DNA of 22,545 nt from an uncultured Frankineae bacterium (lineage in GTDB: Bacteria; Actinomycetota; Actinomycetes; Mycobacteriales; SCTD01), in NCBI GenBank assembly GCA_902805805.1, contig CADCUE010000281.1, forward strand, positions 1 to 22,545, given 5' to 3'. A program made the translations under genes and the position numbers. The notes below the pieces were generated by a model. That model saw only the letters and a program-made list of their open reading frames with translations, was not told the origin of the DNA and searched no databases. Numbering within the stretch: position 1 is the stretch's first letter; each line of letters opens with the position of its first letter. Positions 1 to 7,389 of this stretch are shown one piece after another.

Positions 1-324
1 GTTGAGGAAGCGCTCGGGCCGGCCCAGGTCCTTGACCAGGGCGGCCATGCTCAGCGACAGGCCGATCAGCGCCGCCAGCCGGCCGGTGCGGCGCAGCGCG
101 GGCCGACCGGTGAGGTCGGCACCGGCCGACAGCAGCGACGACCCGGCCGCCACCCCGCCCAGGAAGAGGTACGCGGGGATGTCGTGCTCCCACGGCGACG
201 CCTTGACGATGGGACGGCCGTAGTACGAGGTGAACTCGGCCGGCGGCACCATGGCCCGCTCGCCCCGCCCGCCTCCCCCGCGTCGGCGTCCCTGCTTCGG
301 CCGGCCGGCGGCGTGCGCGGTCAC
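1..324 (-). CDS. nrfD: NrfD-type membrane quinone-interacting subunit of formate dehydrogenase (partial, C-terminus beyond left edge)
   Basis: This is the first 108 codons of a NrfD/PsrC-family polytopic membrane protein, the subunit that would pass electrons from the FeS subunit to menaquinone. The GTG at 324 overlaps the fdhB stop as GTGA, so translation is probably coupled. A basic, Gly/Arg-rich leader (about residues 8-24) precedes the family-typical segment MVPPAEFTSYYGRP near residue 25. After that come WEHDIPAYLFLGGVAAG, the start of the first membrane helix, and a second hydrophobic stretch near residues 84-97. An internal ATG at 252 is the alternative start. I prefer the GTG because of the overlap and because a basic leader is common in actinobacterial homologues (from memory). 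The replacement of a cytochrome-b FdnI subunit by NrfD is seen in many non-enteric formate dehydrogenases. The gene runs off the window, so length and further helices cannot be judged. Confidence 0.88.
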   Translation of the reverse strand, partial: MTAHAAGRPKQGRRRGGGGRGERAMVPPAEFTSYYGRPIVKASPWEHDIPAYLFLGGVAAGSSLLSAGADLTGRPALRRTGRLAALIGLSLSMAALVKDLGRPERFLN

Positions 325-1361
325 CCGCGTGATCCGAAGACCGCGACCGCGCCCGCCAGCATCGTCAGCGCCGCGAGGCCGGCCTTGCGCCACATCTCCG
401 GCAGGTCGCGGGTCGTCACCACCGGGTCCGGCGGGAGGCCGTAGACCTCGGGCTCGTCGAGCAGCAGGAAGAACGCGCCCAGACCGCCGATCCCGTCGGA
501 GGTGTCGTTCCCGTACAGCCGCGCGTCGTGCACGCCCTGCTCGTGCAGCCGGTCGACCCGGGCCTGCGCCCGCTCGCGCAGCTCCTCCACATCGCCGTAC
601 TGGATGGACTTGGTCGGGCAGGCCTTGGCGCAGGCCGGCTCCAGCCCGTCCCCGATCCGGTCGTAGCAGAGGGTGCACTTCTGCGCGATGCCCTCGTTCT
701 TGGTGACGCCCTTCTCGCCGACCCGCCGGTCGATGACCCCGAACGGGCAGGCCGGCACGCAGTAGCCGCAGCCGTTGCAGATGTCGTCCTGGACGACGAC
801 GGTGCCGAACTCGGTGCGGAACAGCGCCCCGGTCGGGCAGACGTCCAGGCACGCCGCGTGGGTGCAGTGCTTGCAGACGTCGGACTCCATCAGCCAGCGG
901 AAGTCGGTGCGCTGCGCGCCGTCCGCCGCGCCCGGGAGCGCCGTCCCGGGCATGCCGAGGTCCACCGGCGCGCGCACCTCGAGCGGCTCCGTCGTCGTGC
1001 CGAGCGCCGTGCGGTCCCCCAGCAGCGCCGAGTCGGCCGTGCGGTTCAGCACGTCGGTCATCGGCGGTCCGGCTGCCGTGCCGGCCATCCCCGGGTCCTG
1101 GTGGCCGAGCGGCTTGGGCTGCTCGATGAACTTCACGTGCCGCCAGGTGCTGGCGCCCAGCGAGCCGCTGTTGTCGTAGGAGCTGCCGAGCATGAGCAGG
1201 CCGTCCTCCGGGACGGCGTTCCACTCCTTGCAGGCCACCTCGCAGGCCTTGCAGCCGATGCACACCGACGTGTCGGTGAAGAACCCCTTGCGCGCAGGGG
1301 CGTCCTCCCAGCCGGCGTCCGGCGCGGGGTCCAGCGGACCGTAGAACGAGTTGGACCTCAC
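321..1361 (-). CDS. fdhB: Formate dehydrogenase iron-sulfur (beta) subunit, four 4Fe-4S clusters
   Basis: A 346-residue FdnH/FdoH-like electron-transfer subunit that wires the molybdopterin subunit to the membrane subunit. Four cysteine quartets are visible: C34/C37/C40/C44 (CIGCKACEVAC), C163/C166/C171/C175, C195/C198/C201/C205 (CNGCGYCVPAC) and C229/C232/C244/C248. That is enough for four 4Fe-4S clusters. Residues about 325-343 form a single C-terminal hydrophobic helix, which would anchor the protein as in FdnH. Between the first and second quartets lies a Gly/Ala/Pro-rich stretch (about residues 85-152) that looks longer than the enterobacterial version. The GTG start overlaps the fdhG stop (GTGA) and the stop overlaps the nrfD start in the same way, so the three genes form one translationally coupled operon. 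No signal peptide is visible. Confidence 0.93.
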   Translation of the reverse strand: MRSNSFYGPLDPAPDAGWEDAPARKGFFTDTSVCIGCKACEVACKEWNAVPEDGLLMLGSSYDNSGSLGASTWRHVKFIEQPKPLGHQDPGMAGTAAGPPMTDVLNRTADSALLGDRTALGTTTEPLEVRAPVDLGMPGTALPGAADGAQRTDFRWLMESDVCKHCTHAACLDVCPTGALFRTEFGTVVVQDDICNGCGYCVPACPFGVIDRRVGEKGVTKNEGIAQKCTLCYDRIGDGLEPACAKACPTKSIQYGDVEELRERAQARVDRLHEQGVHDARLYGNDTSDGIGGLGAFFLLLDEPEVYGLPPDPVVTTRDLPEMWRKAGLAALTMLAGAVAVFGSRG

Positions 1362-4300
1362 GACTGCGCTCCTGCTCCCGTGCCGCTGGCCGCGCCGGGG
1401 ACCCGGCGGACCAGCTCGTTGCCCGTCTCCACCGTGATCCCGGCGCGACTGCGGTACTCCTCGACGTGCCGCAGCAGGGCCGGGCCGGTCGGCCGCCGCC
1501 CGGGCGTGATGTCGCAGCTGCCGACCTTGCTCTCCTGGATGTGCACGTTCGGGTCGAGCGCCAGGCCGAGCAGGTCGTTGGCCGAGTCGCCGCTGACGTG
1601 CGCCTGGTCGCCGACGCCCCAGTGGTAGGGCAGCCCGACCTGGTGCACGACGTGGCCGCCGACGTTCAGCGGCGTCATCCGGTCGGTGACCAGGACGCGC
1701 GCCTCGATCGCGGTGCGGGCGGTCGTGATGGTCGCCCAGCCCAGGTTCTCCAGCCCCTGCAGCCGGGCCAGCTCGGGCGAGACCTCGCAGAACATCTCCG
1801 GCTGCAGCTCGGCGAGGTACGGCACCCAGCGGCTCATCCCGCCGGCCGTGTGGTGCTCGGTCAGCCGGTAGGTGGTGAAGACGAACGGGAAGACCTCGCC
1901 GCCCGGCTCGCCCGCCGACGGGTTCGACAGGTTGTCCTTGCGCCGGATCACCTGGCGCGTCGGGTTGGCCTGCACGGTGTAGAGCGGGTTGCTCACCGGC
2001 GACTCGTGCGGCTCGTAGTGCGCCGGCATCGGCCCGTCCAGCAGGCCGCTCGGCGCGTACAGCCAGCCCTTGCCGTCCGCCTGCATGATGAACGGGTCGT
2101 CACCGGCGATGCCGGCCGGACCACCGGCGCCCTCCTCCGGCCGGTAGGACGGCGGCTTCTTCAGCTCGAAGTCCGGCACGTCGTGGCCGGTCCACTCCTG
2201 GGCCGCCTCGTCCCACCAGACGTAGGCCTTGCGCTCGCTCCACGGCTTGCCGTCCGGGTCGGCGGAGGCCCGGTTGTAGAGGGTGCGCCGGTCCATCGGC
2301 CAGGCCCAGCCCCACTCGTTCGCGACCCAGTCCTGCTCCTGCCCGGGTCGGCGCCGGGCGGCCTGGTTGACGCCGTCCTTGTAGATCCCGCTGTAGATCC
2401 AGCAGCCGCCGGCGGTCGAGCCGTCGGCCTTCATCGCGGTGAAGCCGGGCAGCGGCTGACCGGCCTTCTCCCCCGTCAGGAAGGTGCCGTTGACCTCGGC
2501 GAGCACCGCCACGGGGTCCGGCTCGCCGTGCTCGTCGACCGGGTAGTCCCAGGTCAGGTCGAGCAGCGCCCGGTCCTTGGGGTCGGTCGACCCGGCCAGC
2601 CGCTCGCGCAGCCGCTTGCCGAGCTGGTAGTAGAACTCGAGCTCGGGCCGGGCGTCACCCGGCGGGTCGACCGCCTTGTGCCGCCACTGCACCATCCGCT
2701 GCGTCTGGGTGAACGAGCCGGCCTTCTCGGTGTGCGTGGCCGCCGGCAGGAAGAACACCTCGGTGGCGATGTCCTCGGTGCGCAGCTCGCCGGTGGCGAT
2801 CTCCGGCCCGTCCTTCCAGAAGGTGGCCGACTCGATCAGGTTGACGTCGCGGACCACCAGCCACTTCAGGTTGGCCAGCCCCAGCCGCTGCATCTTGGCC
2901 TGCGCCGAGCCGACCGCCGGGTTCTGCCCGACCAGGAAGTAGCCCTCGACCTTGCCGTCGATCTGGTCCATCACGGTCTGGTAGGTGCCGTGGTCGCCGG
3001 TCAGCTTCGGCAGCAGGTCGAAGCAGAAGTCGTTCTCCGGCTGGGCCGCGTCGCCGTACCAGGCCTTGAGCAGGCTGACGGTGTAGGCGTCGGCCCCGGT
3101 CCAGAAGCCCTTCATCCCCTTCTTGCTGATGGTGCCGACGTAGTCCTGCAGGGAGTCGTGCTGGCCGGCCACCGGCATCGGCAGGTAGCCGGGCAGCAGG
3201 TTGAACAGCGTCGGGATGTCCGTCGAGCCCTGGATGCTGGCGTGGCCGCGCAGCGCCATGATCCCGCCGCCGGGCCGGCCCATGTTGCCGAGCAGCAGCT
3301 GGATGATCGCCGAGCCGCGGATGTACTGGACGCCGGTCGAGTGGTGCGTCCAGCCGACGGAGTAGACCCAGGCGGTCGTCCGCTCGCGGCCGCTGTTGGC
3401 GGTGACCGCCTCGCAGACGGCGAGGAACTGCTCGGGCGGGACGCCGCAGACCTGCTCGACGACCTCGGGCGTGTAGCGGGCGTAGTGCCGCTTGAGCACC
3501 TGGTAGACGCAGCGCGGGTGCTGCAGCGTCTCGTCCCGCTCGACCTGCGAGTGGTCGAGGGTGGCGCCGCGGCCGCCGAGCTCGTGCCCGCCGCCGTGCT
3601 CGCCGGAGCTGCCCTCGCCCTCGTCGTTGACCGACGCGTCCTCGTCGTGGCCCTCGTACTGCCAGGACCGGCCGTCGTACGTCCCCGTCTCCGGGTCGTA
3701 GCCGGAGAACAGGCCGTCCAGGTCCTCGGTGTCGACGAAGTCCTCGCGCAGGACCGTCGCCGCGTTGGTGTACGCGACGACGTACTCCCGGAAGTCCTTC
3801 TCGTTGTCCAGGATGAACTTGATGATCCCGCCGAGGAAGGCGATGTCGCTGCCGACCCGGATCGGGACGTACTGGTCAGCGACCGCCGACGTGCGCGTGA
3901 ACCGCGGGTCGATGTGGATGACCTTGGCGCCGCGCGCCTTGGCCTCCATCACCCACTGGAAGCCCACCGGGTGGCACTCGGCCATGTTGGAGCCCTGGAT
4001 GACGATGCAGTCGCTGTGCTGCAGGTCCTGCAGGAAGTTCGTGGCGCCGCCACGACCGAACGAGGCCCCCAGACTGGGGACGGTGGCGCTGTGTCATATG
4101 CGCGCCTGGTTCTCGACCTGGATCGCGCCCAGGGCCGTGAACAGCTTCTTGATGAGGTAGTTCTCCTCGTTGTCGAGCGTCGCTCCGCCGAGCGAGGCGA
4201 ACCCGAGGGTGCGGTTGACCCGCCGGCCCTTCTCGTCGACCGACTGCCACGTCCGCTCGCGCGTGTCGAGCATGCGGTCGACGATCATGTCCATCGCGCG

Positions 4301-4663
4301 CTCGAGCGGCAGGTCCTCCCACTCGGTCCCGTGGGCGCGGCGGTAGCGGACGGAGGTCACGCGGCGCGGGCCGTTGACGAACTGCTCGCTCGCGCTGCCC
4401 TTGGGGCACAGGCGACCGCGCGACACCGGCGAGTCGGGGTCGCCCTCGATCTGCACGACCTTCTCGTCCTTGACGAAGACCCGCTGCCCGCAGCCGACGG
4501 CGCAGTAGGGGCAGATGCTCTGCACGACGCGGTCGGCCGTGGCCGTGCGCGGCTGGAGCGCGGCGGAGCGCTTGCTCTGGGCGGCGGCGCCGCGGCCGAG
4601 GGGGTCCTCTCCCGTCAGCTGCTTGAGCACCGGCCAGCCCAGGAAGACGTCTCTCAAGCCCAT
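1358..4663 (-). CDS. fdhG: Selenocysteine-containing formate dehydrogenase catalytic (alpha) subunit, UGA readthrough at codon 190
   Basis: One continuous frame of 1102 codons including the final stop, interrupted only by TGA at 4096-4094 (codon 190). The N-terminal part carries the 4Fe-4S ligands C51/C54/C58/C86 (CPYCAVGCG and CPKG). The UGA sits in the context NQARI-U-HSATVPS, the conserved position of the Mo/W-ligating selenocysteine, followed by the catalytic His. The reading then continues through the family sequence GSNMAECHPVGFQWV and the C-terminal molybdopterin-dinucleotide domain. Full length is 1101 residues, as expected for FdnG/FdoG. The product oxidises formate to CO2 and passes electrons to FdhB and NrfD. 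The ATG start has a GAGGAG ribosome binding site about 6 bases upstream. No twin-arginine signal is seen, so the active site probably faces the cytoplasm. An acidic, Gly/His-rich insert lies at about residues 337-374. Without recoding this would be called as two genes or a pseudogene; the SECIS hairpin argues against that. Confidence 0.93.
4048..4096 (-). promoter_or_regulatory. Bacterial SECIS element downstream of the fdhG UGA codon
   Basis: Starting at the UGA (4096-4094), the minus strand can fold into an outer stem CGCCAC (4088-4083) with GTGGCG (4053-4048) and an apical stem CCCC (4079-4076) with GGGG (4070-4067). The apical stem closes a loop AGTCT (4075-4071). The apical loop begins 18 bases after the UGA; as I recall it, E. 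coli fdhF has about 17 bases to its AGGUCU loop. Position, two-part architecture and loop sequence are therefore what SelB would need to deliver Sec-tRNA. The fold is read by eye and no energy was calculated. Confidence 0.8.
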
Positions 4664-4822
4664 GTGTGCTCCTCGCCGTTCCTGGTCGTGACGTGCGCCA
4701 CCTACCCAAGGCTATGCGGGGCACGCTTGCGACTGCAGACACGCCGTCGTCGCCGAGCGGTTGCACCGGTGCGGCGAGCGGTAGGTGTCCGGGACCCTGA
4801 CCACTCACCTCGGAGGCTCCCC
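4664..4822. promoter_or_regulatory. Divergent control region between fdhG and the aldo/keto reductase
   Basis: This 159-base gap must hold the promoters of the formate dehydrogenase operon (leftward) and the reductase gene (rightward). It contains a perfect 10-base palindrome GCACCGGTGC (4763-4772), flanked by two direct copies of CGAGCGGT (4754-4761 and 4775-4782). The copies start 21 bases apart, two helical turns, so a regulator could bind both on one DNA face. I could not pick out convincing -35/-10 pairs on either strand. Confidence 0.45.
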
Positions 4823-5677
4823 GTGCAGCAGCGCACCCTCGGCACGCGCACCGTCGGCGCGATCGGCCTCGGCGGCATGCCCCTGTCGATCGAGGGCCGG
4901 CCCGACGAGGCGCAGGCGATGCGCACCGTGCACGCGGCACTGGATGCCGGCGTGACCCTGCTCGACACCGCCGACGCCTACTGCCTCGGCCCTGACGAGG
5001 TCGGCCACAACGAGCGCCTGCTCGCTCGCGCGCTGGCGACATGGTCCGGCGACCGGGACTCGGTGGTGGTCGCGACCAAGGGCGGCCACACCCGGCCGCC
5101 GGACGGCTCGTGGGCGCTGGACGGACGTCGCCAGCACCTGCGTGCGGCGTGCGAGGCGTCCTTGACGGCGCTGGGTGTCGAGTCGATCGGGCTCTACCAG
5201 TTCCACCGGCCGGACCCGTCGGTGCCGTGGGCGGAGTCGGTCGGCGCGCTCGAGGAGCTGCGGGCGGAGGGCAAGGTGCAGCTCGTCGGCGTGAGCAACG
5301 CCGACCCGTCGCAGATCCGGGAGGCGGCGGCCATGACCACCCTGGCCGCGGTGCAGAACGAGCTGTCCCCGCGGTTCCGCTCGAGTGAGCCGGAGGTCGA
5401 CCTGTGCGCCGCCGAGGGCATCGCCTTCTTGCCGTGGTCGCCGCTCGGCGGCATCGCTCGGGCGGGGGACCTCGGCAGCGCGCACGGCGCCTTCGCCGAG
5501 GTGGCGGCCGAGCGCGGCGTCTCCCCGCAGCAGGTGTGCCTGGCGTGGCTGCTCGCCAAGGCGCCGGTGGTCATCCCGATCCCGGGTGCCCGGCGCGTCG
5601 AGTCGATCCTGGACTCGGTGGCGGCGGCCGAGCTGCAGCTCAGCGCCGAGGAGCTGGCCCGGCTCGAGCAGTCCTGA
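4823..5677 (+). CDS. Aldo/keto reductase family oxidoreductase
   Basis: A 284-residue (beta/alpha)8-barrel NADPH-dependent carbonyl reductase. The catalytic tetrad is recognisable as D48 (LLDTADAY), Y53, K86 (VVVATKGG) and H128 (LYQFHRPD). The cofactor end is seen as GVSN near residues 157-160 and as the C-terminal VVIPIPGARR segment that binds the NADP phosphate. The GTG start is chosen because a strong CGGAGG ribosome binding site lies 6 bases upstream and MQQRTLGTRTVGAIGLGGM is the family-typical opening. The frame is open much further upstream, but that part is antisense to fdhG. The gene stands alone, divergent from the formate dehydrogenase operon, and its substrate cannot be told. Homologues are usually annotated as general oxidoreductases. 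Confidence 0.92.
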   Translation: MQQRTLGTRTVGAIGLGGMPLSIEGRPDEAQAMRTVHAALDAGVTLLDTADAYCLGPDEVGHNERLLARALATWSGDRDSVVVATKGGHTRPPDGSWALDGRRQHLRAACEASLTALGVESIGLYQFHRPDPSVPWAESVGALEELRAEGKVQLVGVSNADPSQIREAAAMTTLAAVQNELSPRFRSSEPEVDLCAAEGIAFLPWSPLGGIARAGDLGSAHGAFAEVAAERGVSPQQVCLAWLLAKAPVVIPIPGARRVESILDSVAAAELQLSAEELARLEQS

Positions 5678-5679
5678 CC

Positions 5680-5704
5680 GGCGGCTCCGCTGGACGCGTC
5701 CGCC
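5680..5704. terminator. Weak hairpin between convergent genes
   Basis: The short gap between the reductase stop and the stop of the following minus-strand gene contains GGCGG (5680-5684) facing CCGCC (5700-5704), and a 10-base palindrome GGACGCGTCC (5692-5701) that competes with it. Either could form a short stem serving both strands. There is no T-tract, so this is only a candidate. Confidence 0.28.
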
Positions 5705-6084
5705 TAGTTGCCGTCGTTCTCGGTGATGATCCCGAGCACGGCGTCCTGGCTGTCGATGCAGCCGGCCAGCGCGGCGTACTCCGCCGGTGTGCTGTCGGAG
5801 ACGTCGAAGCGCACCGGGAAGCGGCCCTGGATGCGCGGGTCCGGATCGCCCTTGTCGGGCACGGTTGACACGCCCGGCAGGTCGCCGCAGGCGCGCTTGA
5901 GCGCCTCGCGGGCGGGCTGACCGGAGTCCTGCACCATCGTCACGCGCACGACGCGCTGGTCCCCCGCGAACAGGTAGTTGGTGAACGCCGGGTAGAGGAT
6001 GCCGAGCAGCGCGAGCGCGGCGAAGCCCAGGAGCAGCGCCCGGTTGCGCCGCTGCTGGTCGGTCCACCACCCCTGTCGTCCCAC
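5704..6084 (-). CDS. Small membrane-anchored protein of unknown function
   Basis: A 126-residue protein that I do not recognise. A tryptophan- and arginine-rich cytoplasmic N-terminus (GRQGWWTDQQRRNR) is followed by one hydrophobic helix at about residues 16-35. A soluble domain of about 85 residues would then lie outside the membrane. It contains two cysteines (in KRACGDLPGV and LAGCIDSQD) that could form a disulfide if exported. It ends in a hydrophobic strand-like segment AVLGIITEND. The layout is that of a signal-anchored extracytoplasmic protein. The GTG start has no ribosome binding site, but GATACT lies 6 bases upstream, suggesting a leaderless message. It is convergent with the reductase and divergent from the next cluster, so it appears to be transcribed alone. 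Confidence 0.75.
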   Translation of the reverse strand: MGRQGWWTDQQRRNRALLLGFAALALLGILYPAFTNYLFAGDQRVVRVTMVQDSGQPAREALKRACGDLPGVSTVPDKGDPDPRIQGRFPVRFDVSDSTPAEYAALAGCIDSQDAVLGIITENDGN

Positions 6085-6090
6085 GCGTCC

Positions 6091-6096
6091 AGTATC
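6091..6096 (-). promoter_or_regulatory. Candidate -10 element of a leaderless promoter for the 5704-6084 gene
   Basis: The minus strand reads GATACT, then six bases, then the GTG start. This spacing would put the transcription start at or very near the start codon. The hexamer matches four of six bases of TATAAT. No -35 was identified. Confidence 0.35.
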
Positions 6097-6177
6097 GGTG
6101 GCGGCATCCCCGTGTGCCTGTCATGGTCAGGGCCGACCCTGCCGCACGGCACGGTTCCCCTGCTCCCGGAGGACTCC

Positions 6178-6423
6178 ATGACCACCACCGCTCCCGGCAC
6201 GACCGGCACCACGGGCATCGCCACCAAGGACGTCGTCGACTGGACCGATCTCGGCAAGGAGATGTGGTCCTACCTGACCGGCAAGGGCGCGGCGATCGAC
6301 TACACCTTCGTCGACATGTCGGTCGAGGTCCCGCGCGACACCGGTCCCGCCGCGCCGCGGGCGACGTGGAGGCTCAACGGCACGCTGCGCATCACGACGA
6401 CCGACCGCGACTCCTCGGCCTGA
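6178..6423 (+). CDS. Small protein of unknown function, first gene of the bPH2 cluster
   Basis: An 81-residue soluble protein that I do not recognise. It has a Thr/Gly-rich N-terminus (about residues 1-16) and then a compact region VDWTDLGKEMWSYLTGKG, AIDYTFVDMSVEVPRDTG and ATWRLNGTLRITTTDRD. The second half looks like alternating beta strands. The ATG is supported by GGAGGA about 6 bases upstream. An earlier in-frame ATG at 6112 has no such site and would run through the intergenic space. Its stop overlaps the start of the next gene by one base (TGATG), so the two are likely made together. No membrane segment or cysteine is present. Confidence 0.75.
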   Translation: MTTTAPGTTGTTGIATKDVVDWTDLGKEMWSYLTGKGAAIDYTFVDMSVEVPRDTGPAAPRATWRLNGTLRITTTDRDSSA

Positions 6424-6860
6424 TGCCGCTGCACCTCGAGGGCACCGTCGAGTTCACGGTCGACGGCCCTCGCGGGCCGAGCGCCGGCGTGGCCCGCGGG
6501 GACGGTCAGGTCCTGCGCGTCACGACCGACGACGCGGTCGCCGCCTGGGCGGCCGTGCTCTCGGCCGCTCCGGCGGGCGCGTCCGCGCTCGGCGCTCTGG
6601 CCGACGAGCTGCACGGGCAGGGCCTGGCGGTCGAGGTGAGCGGTCCCGACGGCCGGCTGGCCACTGTCGGCGCGGGCGCCGACAGCGCCCTCGGCCGCGC
6701 GGTGACCGGCAGCCGGCACGTGCAGCCCGGCCGTCCGGCCGCCCTCCGGCCCCTGGCGGTCGCCGGTCTGCGGCAGGAGGTCCGGCGCCGCCGGCCCCTG
6801 GTCCTGGCCCTCGCCGCGGTCGTCGTCGTCACGCTCCGGCGGCGCCTGCGTCGGCACTAG
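6423..6860 (+). CDS. Unknown protein with C-terminal membrane tail
   Basis: A 145-residue protein that I do not recognise. The N-terminal third (LHLEGTVEFTVDGPRG, then GQVLRVTTDD) looks like beta strands and faintly echoes the RLNGTLRIT stretch of the preceding gene. The middle is an Ala-rich, probably helical, region with a second strand pair LAVEVSGPDGRLATVGAG at about residues 68-85. Near the C-terminus, RRRR is followed by a short hydrophobic stretch (about residues 125-138) and then RRRLRRH. That could be a tail anchor, though it is short for a full membrane helix. It overlaps the previous gene by one base and ends 10 bases before the first PH-domain gene, so a shared operon and a membrane-associated role are inferred. 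Confidence 0.72.
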   Translation: MPLHLEGTVEFTVDGPRGPSAGVARGDGQVLRVTTDDAVAAWAAVLSAAPAGASALGALADELHGQGLAVEVSGPDGRLATVGAGADSALGRAVTGSRHVQPGRPAALRPLAVAGLRQEVRRRRPLVLALAAVVVVTLRRRLRRH

Positions 6861-6863
6861 TCT
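6858..6863 (+). promoter_or_regulatory. Candidate -10 element before the YdbS-like gene
   Basis: TAGTCT lies seven bases before the GTG start at 6871, and no ribosome binding site is seen. The first three bases are also the stop codon of the preceding gene, so the match may be partly accidental. If real, it would give an internal leaderless promoter. Confidence 0.25.
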
Positions 6864-6870
6864 CGCGACG

Positions 6871-7389
6871 GTGACCGAGCCGAGCGCCCGACCGGCCGGT
6901 CCGGCGCCGACCGGGGCGCTCCCAGAGGCGGCCTGGCGTCGACCGGACCGCCGGCTCCTCCAGGTCCGCCGCGCCCTCGTCCTCGCCCTGGTCACCGGAC
7001 CTGGGGTCCTCGGCTGCCTGGCGCTGCTCCTGCTGCTCGGTCCCCTCGAGGCCGCCGCGGGGCTCGTGCTGCTCGCGGCCCTGACCGGGCTGCTGCTGCA
7101 GGCGGTCCGGCGCAGCTTCGAGGCCTGGGGCTACCTCGAGCGCGAGGACGACCTGCTGGTGCGCCGGGGCGTCCTGGTCCGGCGCACCTCGGTCGTCCCC
7201 TACGGCCGCATGCAGTACGTCGACGTGACCGCCGGACCGCTCGACCGCCGGATGGGACTCGCCACGGTGACGCTGCACACCGCGGCGGCCGCGACCGACG
7301 CCTCGGTCCCCGGCCTGCGGGCGCCCGAGGCGGCGCGCCTGCGCGACCGGCTCGCCGCGCTCGGCGAGGCGCGCCAGGCCGGCGTGTGA
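6871..7389 (+). CDS. PH domain-containing membrane protein, YdbS-like (bPH2/DUF304)
   Basis: A 172-residue protein with two adjacent membrane helices (about residues 36-57 and 60-79), followed by one bacterial PH domain (bPH2, formerly DUF304). The bPH2 signature is visible as REDDLLVRRGVLVRRTSVVPYGRMQYVDVTAGPLDRRMGLATVTLHT at about residues 91-137: the strand pattern, the V-P-x-x-R-x-Q-x-V-x-V core and the GL-x-x-V-x-L-x-T strand. YdbS proteins occur next to YdbT in many Firmicutes and Actinobacteria. In Bacillus subtilis the pair is linked to resistance against certain bacteriocins. The GTG start is the only sensible one after the preceding stop, and the gene overlaps the following one by four bases (GTGA). 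Role here: an undefined envelope or membrane-stress function. Confidence 0.88.
   Translation: MTEPSARPAGPAPTGALPEAAWRRPDRRLLQVRRALVLALVTGPGVLGCLALLLLLGPLEAAAGLVLLAALTGLLLQAVRRSFEAWGYLEREDDLLVRRGVLVRRTSVVPYGRMQYVDVTAGPLDRRMGLATVTLHTAAAATDASVPGLRAPEAARLRDRLAALGEARQAGV

Noticed and set aside
4094..4096. Reading the TGA as a nonsense mutation that makes fdhG a pseudogene or two genes.
   Set aside because: The frame is otherwise perfect on both sides, the TGA is exactly at the family's Sec position, a SECIS-like hairpin follows, and the partner genes are intact.
1466..4822. A very long plus-strand open frame reading through into the aldo/keto reductase.
   Set aside because: It is antisense to fdhG and rich in Arg, Gly, Val and Pro without recognisable domains, as expected from third-position GC bias. 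The real reductase starts at 4823 after a CGGAGG site.
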